This document shows, piece by piece, positions 14,262-14,850 of a stretch of DNA of 14,850 nucleotides; position 1 is the first letter of the stretch; each line of letters starts with the position of its first letter. The notes under the pieces are model-generated. The model was not told where the DNA came from. It searched no databases and was given only the letters and a program-made list of their open reading frames with translations. The position numbers were made by a program, and so were the translations under genes. The stretch comes from Bacteroidota bacterium (lineage in GTDB: Bacteria > Bacteroidota > Bacteroidia > Flavobacteriales > Weeksellaceae): positions 1 through 14,850 of the forward strand of contig JAEXBA010000004.1 in assembly GCA_023457935.1 (NCBI GenBank), in the 5' to 3' direction.

Positions 14262-14660
14262 ATGAAAATAGAACACTTGGGCATCGCAGTAAAATCTTTG
14301 GGTTTATCCGACGAACTGTTCACAAAACTACTCGGAAAAGAAAGCTATAAACAGGAATATGTAGAGAGAGAAGGGGTTACGACATCTTTTTATGAAGTGG
14401 GTGAAAGTAAAATTGAACTGCTGGAAGCAACGAATACTGAAAGCCCGATTTCAAAATTTATCGAAAAGAAAGGTGAAGGCATTCACCATATTGCCTTTGG
14501 AGTTGATGATATCAAAGCTGAAGTGGAACGTCTGAAGAATGCAGGTTTTATTTTTATATCAGAAGAACCGAAAGACGGCGCCGATAATAAGCTGGTGGTT
14601 TTTCTGCACCCGAAATCCACGAACGGTGTTTTGGTTGAGCTTTGCCAGGAAAAGCCCTGA
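14262..14660 (+). CDS. mce: Methylmalonyl-CoA epimerase
   Basis: This 132-residue protein of the vicinal oxygen chelate (glyoxalase) fold interconverts the two epimers of methylmalonyl-CoA, linking propionyl-CoA and succinyl-CoA metabolism. Two beta-alpha-beta-beta-beta modules are seen. The metal ligands expected for the family are H5 (EHLGIAV), E52 (SKIELLEAT, at the place of Gln65 in the Propionibacterium enzyme), H75/H76 (GEGIHHIAFGVDD) and E126 (VLVELCQ). The start MKIEHLGIAV fits the family. Methylmalonyl-CoA mutase genes are not in this window. The CAT-anticodon tRNA gene lies downstream on the same strand behind its own promoter. Confidence 0.92.
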   Translation: MKIEHLGIAVKSLGLSDELFTKLLGKESYKQEYVEREGVTTSFYEVGESKIELLEATNTESPISKFIEKKGEGIHHIAFGVDDIKAEVERLKNAGFIFISEEPKDGADNKLVVFLHPKSTNGVLVELCQEKP

Positions 14661-14665
14661 AAAAT

Positions 14666-14695
14666 TTTGATAAGCCGTAAAAATTCTTATTTTTG
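14666..14695 (+). promoter_or_regulatory. Promoter of the downstream tRNA gene
   Basis: TTTG (14666-14669), an 18-base spacer and TATTTTTG (14688-14695) match the Bacteroidetes -33/-7 promoter, including spacing. Transcription should begin near 14699, about 35 bases before the mature tRNA. This is the best complete promoter in the window. Confidence 0.75.
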
Positions 14696-14733
14696 CACAC
14701 CCAATTGAAACTTTTATTTACTAAATATAAGTT

Positions 14734-14807
14734 GGCCTTGTAACTCAGTTGGTTAGAGTAGCTGACTCATAATCAGCAAGTCCTTGGTTCGAGCCCAAGC
14801 TGGGCCA
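14734..14807 (+). tRNA. tRNA with CAT anticodon (elongator Met, or Ile2 if modified)
   Basis: The 74-base cloverleaf folds well. The acceptor is GGCCTTG with CTGGGCC (one T-T mismatch at 6/67 and one G-U). The D stem is ACTC/GAGT, the anticodon stem GCTGA/TCAGC with loop CTCATAA, and the T stem CTTGG/CCAAG with loop TTCGAGC. The discriminator is A. The unpaired D-arm layout and standard 1-72 pair exclude initiator tRNA. CAT can be methionine or, after lysidine formation at C34, isoleucine; sequence alone does not settle which. The 3' CCA is not encoded (ACT follows), so it must be added by nucleotidyltransferase. Confidence 0.95.
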
Positions 14808-14818
14808 CTCTAAAAATC

Positions 14819-14850
14819 AGACACTTACGAAATTTTGTAAGTGTCTTTTT
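14819..14850 (+). terminator. Intrinsic terminator after the tRNA gene
   Basis: AGACACTTAC (14819-14828) pairs perfectly over 10 bases with GTAAGTGTCT (14837-14846) around an 8-base loop. T residues then run to the window edge. Confidence 0.9.

Noticed and set aside
1..14850. CRISPR array, insertion sequence, prophage, toxin-antitoxin or defence genes
   Set aside because: No spaced identical repeats, transposase, integrase or known defence motifs were seen; the genes are core functions with consistent base use.

Overview
The window reads as an ordinary chromosomal stretch from a member of the Flavobacteriia, most likely the Chryseobacterium/Weeksellaceae group (inferred; no 16S is present). 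Three signs point there. One protein carries a type IX secretion C-terminal sorting domain, which is confined to Bacteroidetes. Several genes are preceded by the Bacteroidetes -7 promoter motif TAnnTTTG. Translation starts sit behind A-rich leaders without clear Shine-Dalgarno sequences.

Layout. Positions 1-3872 (minus strand) hold the head of a complex I operon, transcribed nuoA-nuoB-nuoC-nuoD-nuoE-nuoF, with nuoF running off the left edge. Three of its spacers contain degenerate 7-base periodic repeats; the nuoC/nuoD spacer is almost entirely a foldback built from them. Positions 3991-5302 (minus) hold a two-gene unit: a two-domain GNAT-fold acyltransferase (YghO/bacterial ceramide synthase-like) and a 62-residue membrane protein. 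A YugP-type membrane zinc peptidase (plus, 5411-6097) diverges from it and ends in a strong terminator. Positions 6154-7796 (minus) carry ribD (riboflavin synthesis) and a YigZ/IMPACT gene. Upstream of them lie a large DUF349-repeat protein, then aroE (shikimate pathway), then a secreted endonuclease I with fibronectin III and sorting domains. Positions 12578-14153 (minus) hold rbfA and a LolC/E-type permease. Diverging from rbfA are a methylmalonyl-CoA epimerase gene (plus) and then a CAT-anticodon tRNA with its own promoter and terminator.

How they fit together. Apart from complex I, this is a mosaic of small housekeeping units: respiration, riboflavin and aromatic biosynthesis, ribosome maturation, envelope lipoprotein traffic, propionate/methylmalonate metabolism and secreted nucleic-acid digestion. 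No mobile element, CRISPR array, phage gene or defence cassette is visible, and no clearly new multi-gene system. The more interesting signals lie in the DNA between genes: the heptad repeats in the nuo operon, -7 elements placed so close to aroE and rbfA that their mRNAs would be leaderless or nearly so, and two -7 elements back to back between rbfA and the epimerase gene. Two start sites are better placed downstream of the longest reading frame because of their context (nuoD, ribD); ribD probably starts at GTG 7796, below a terminator hairpin.
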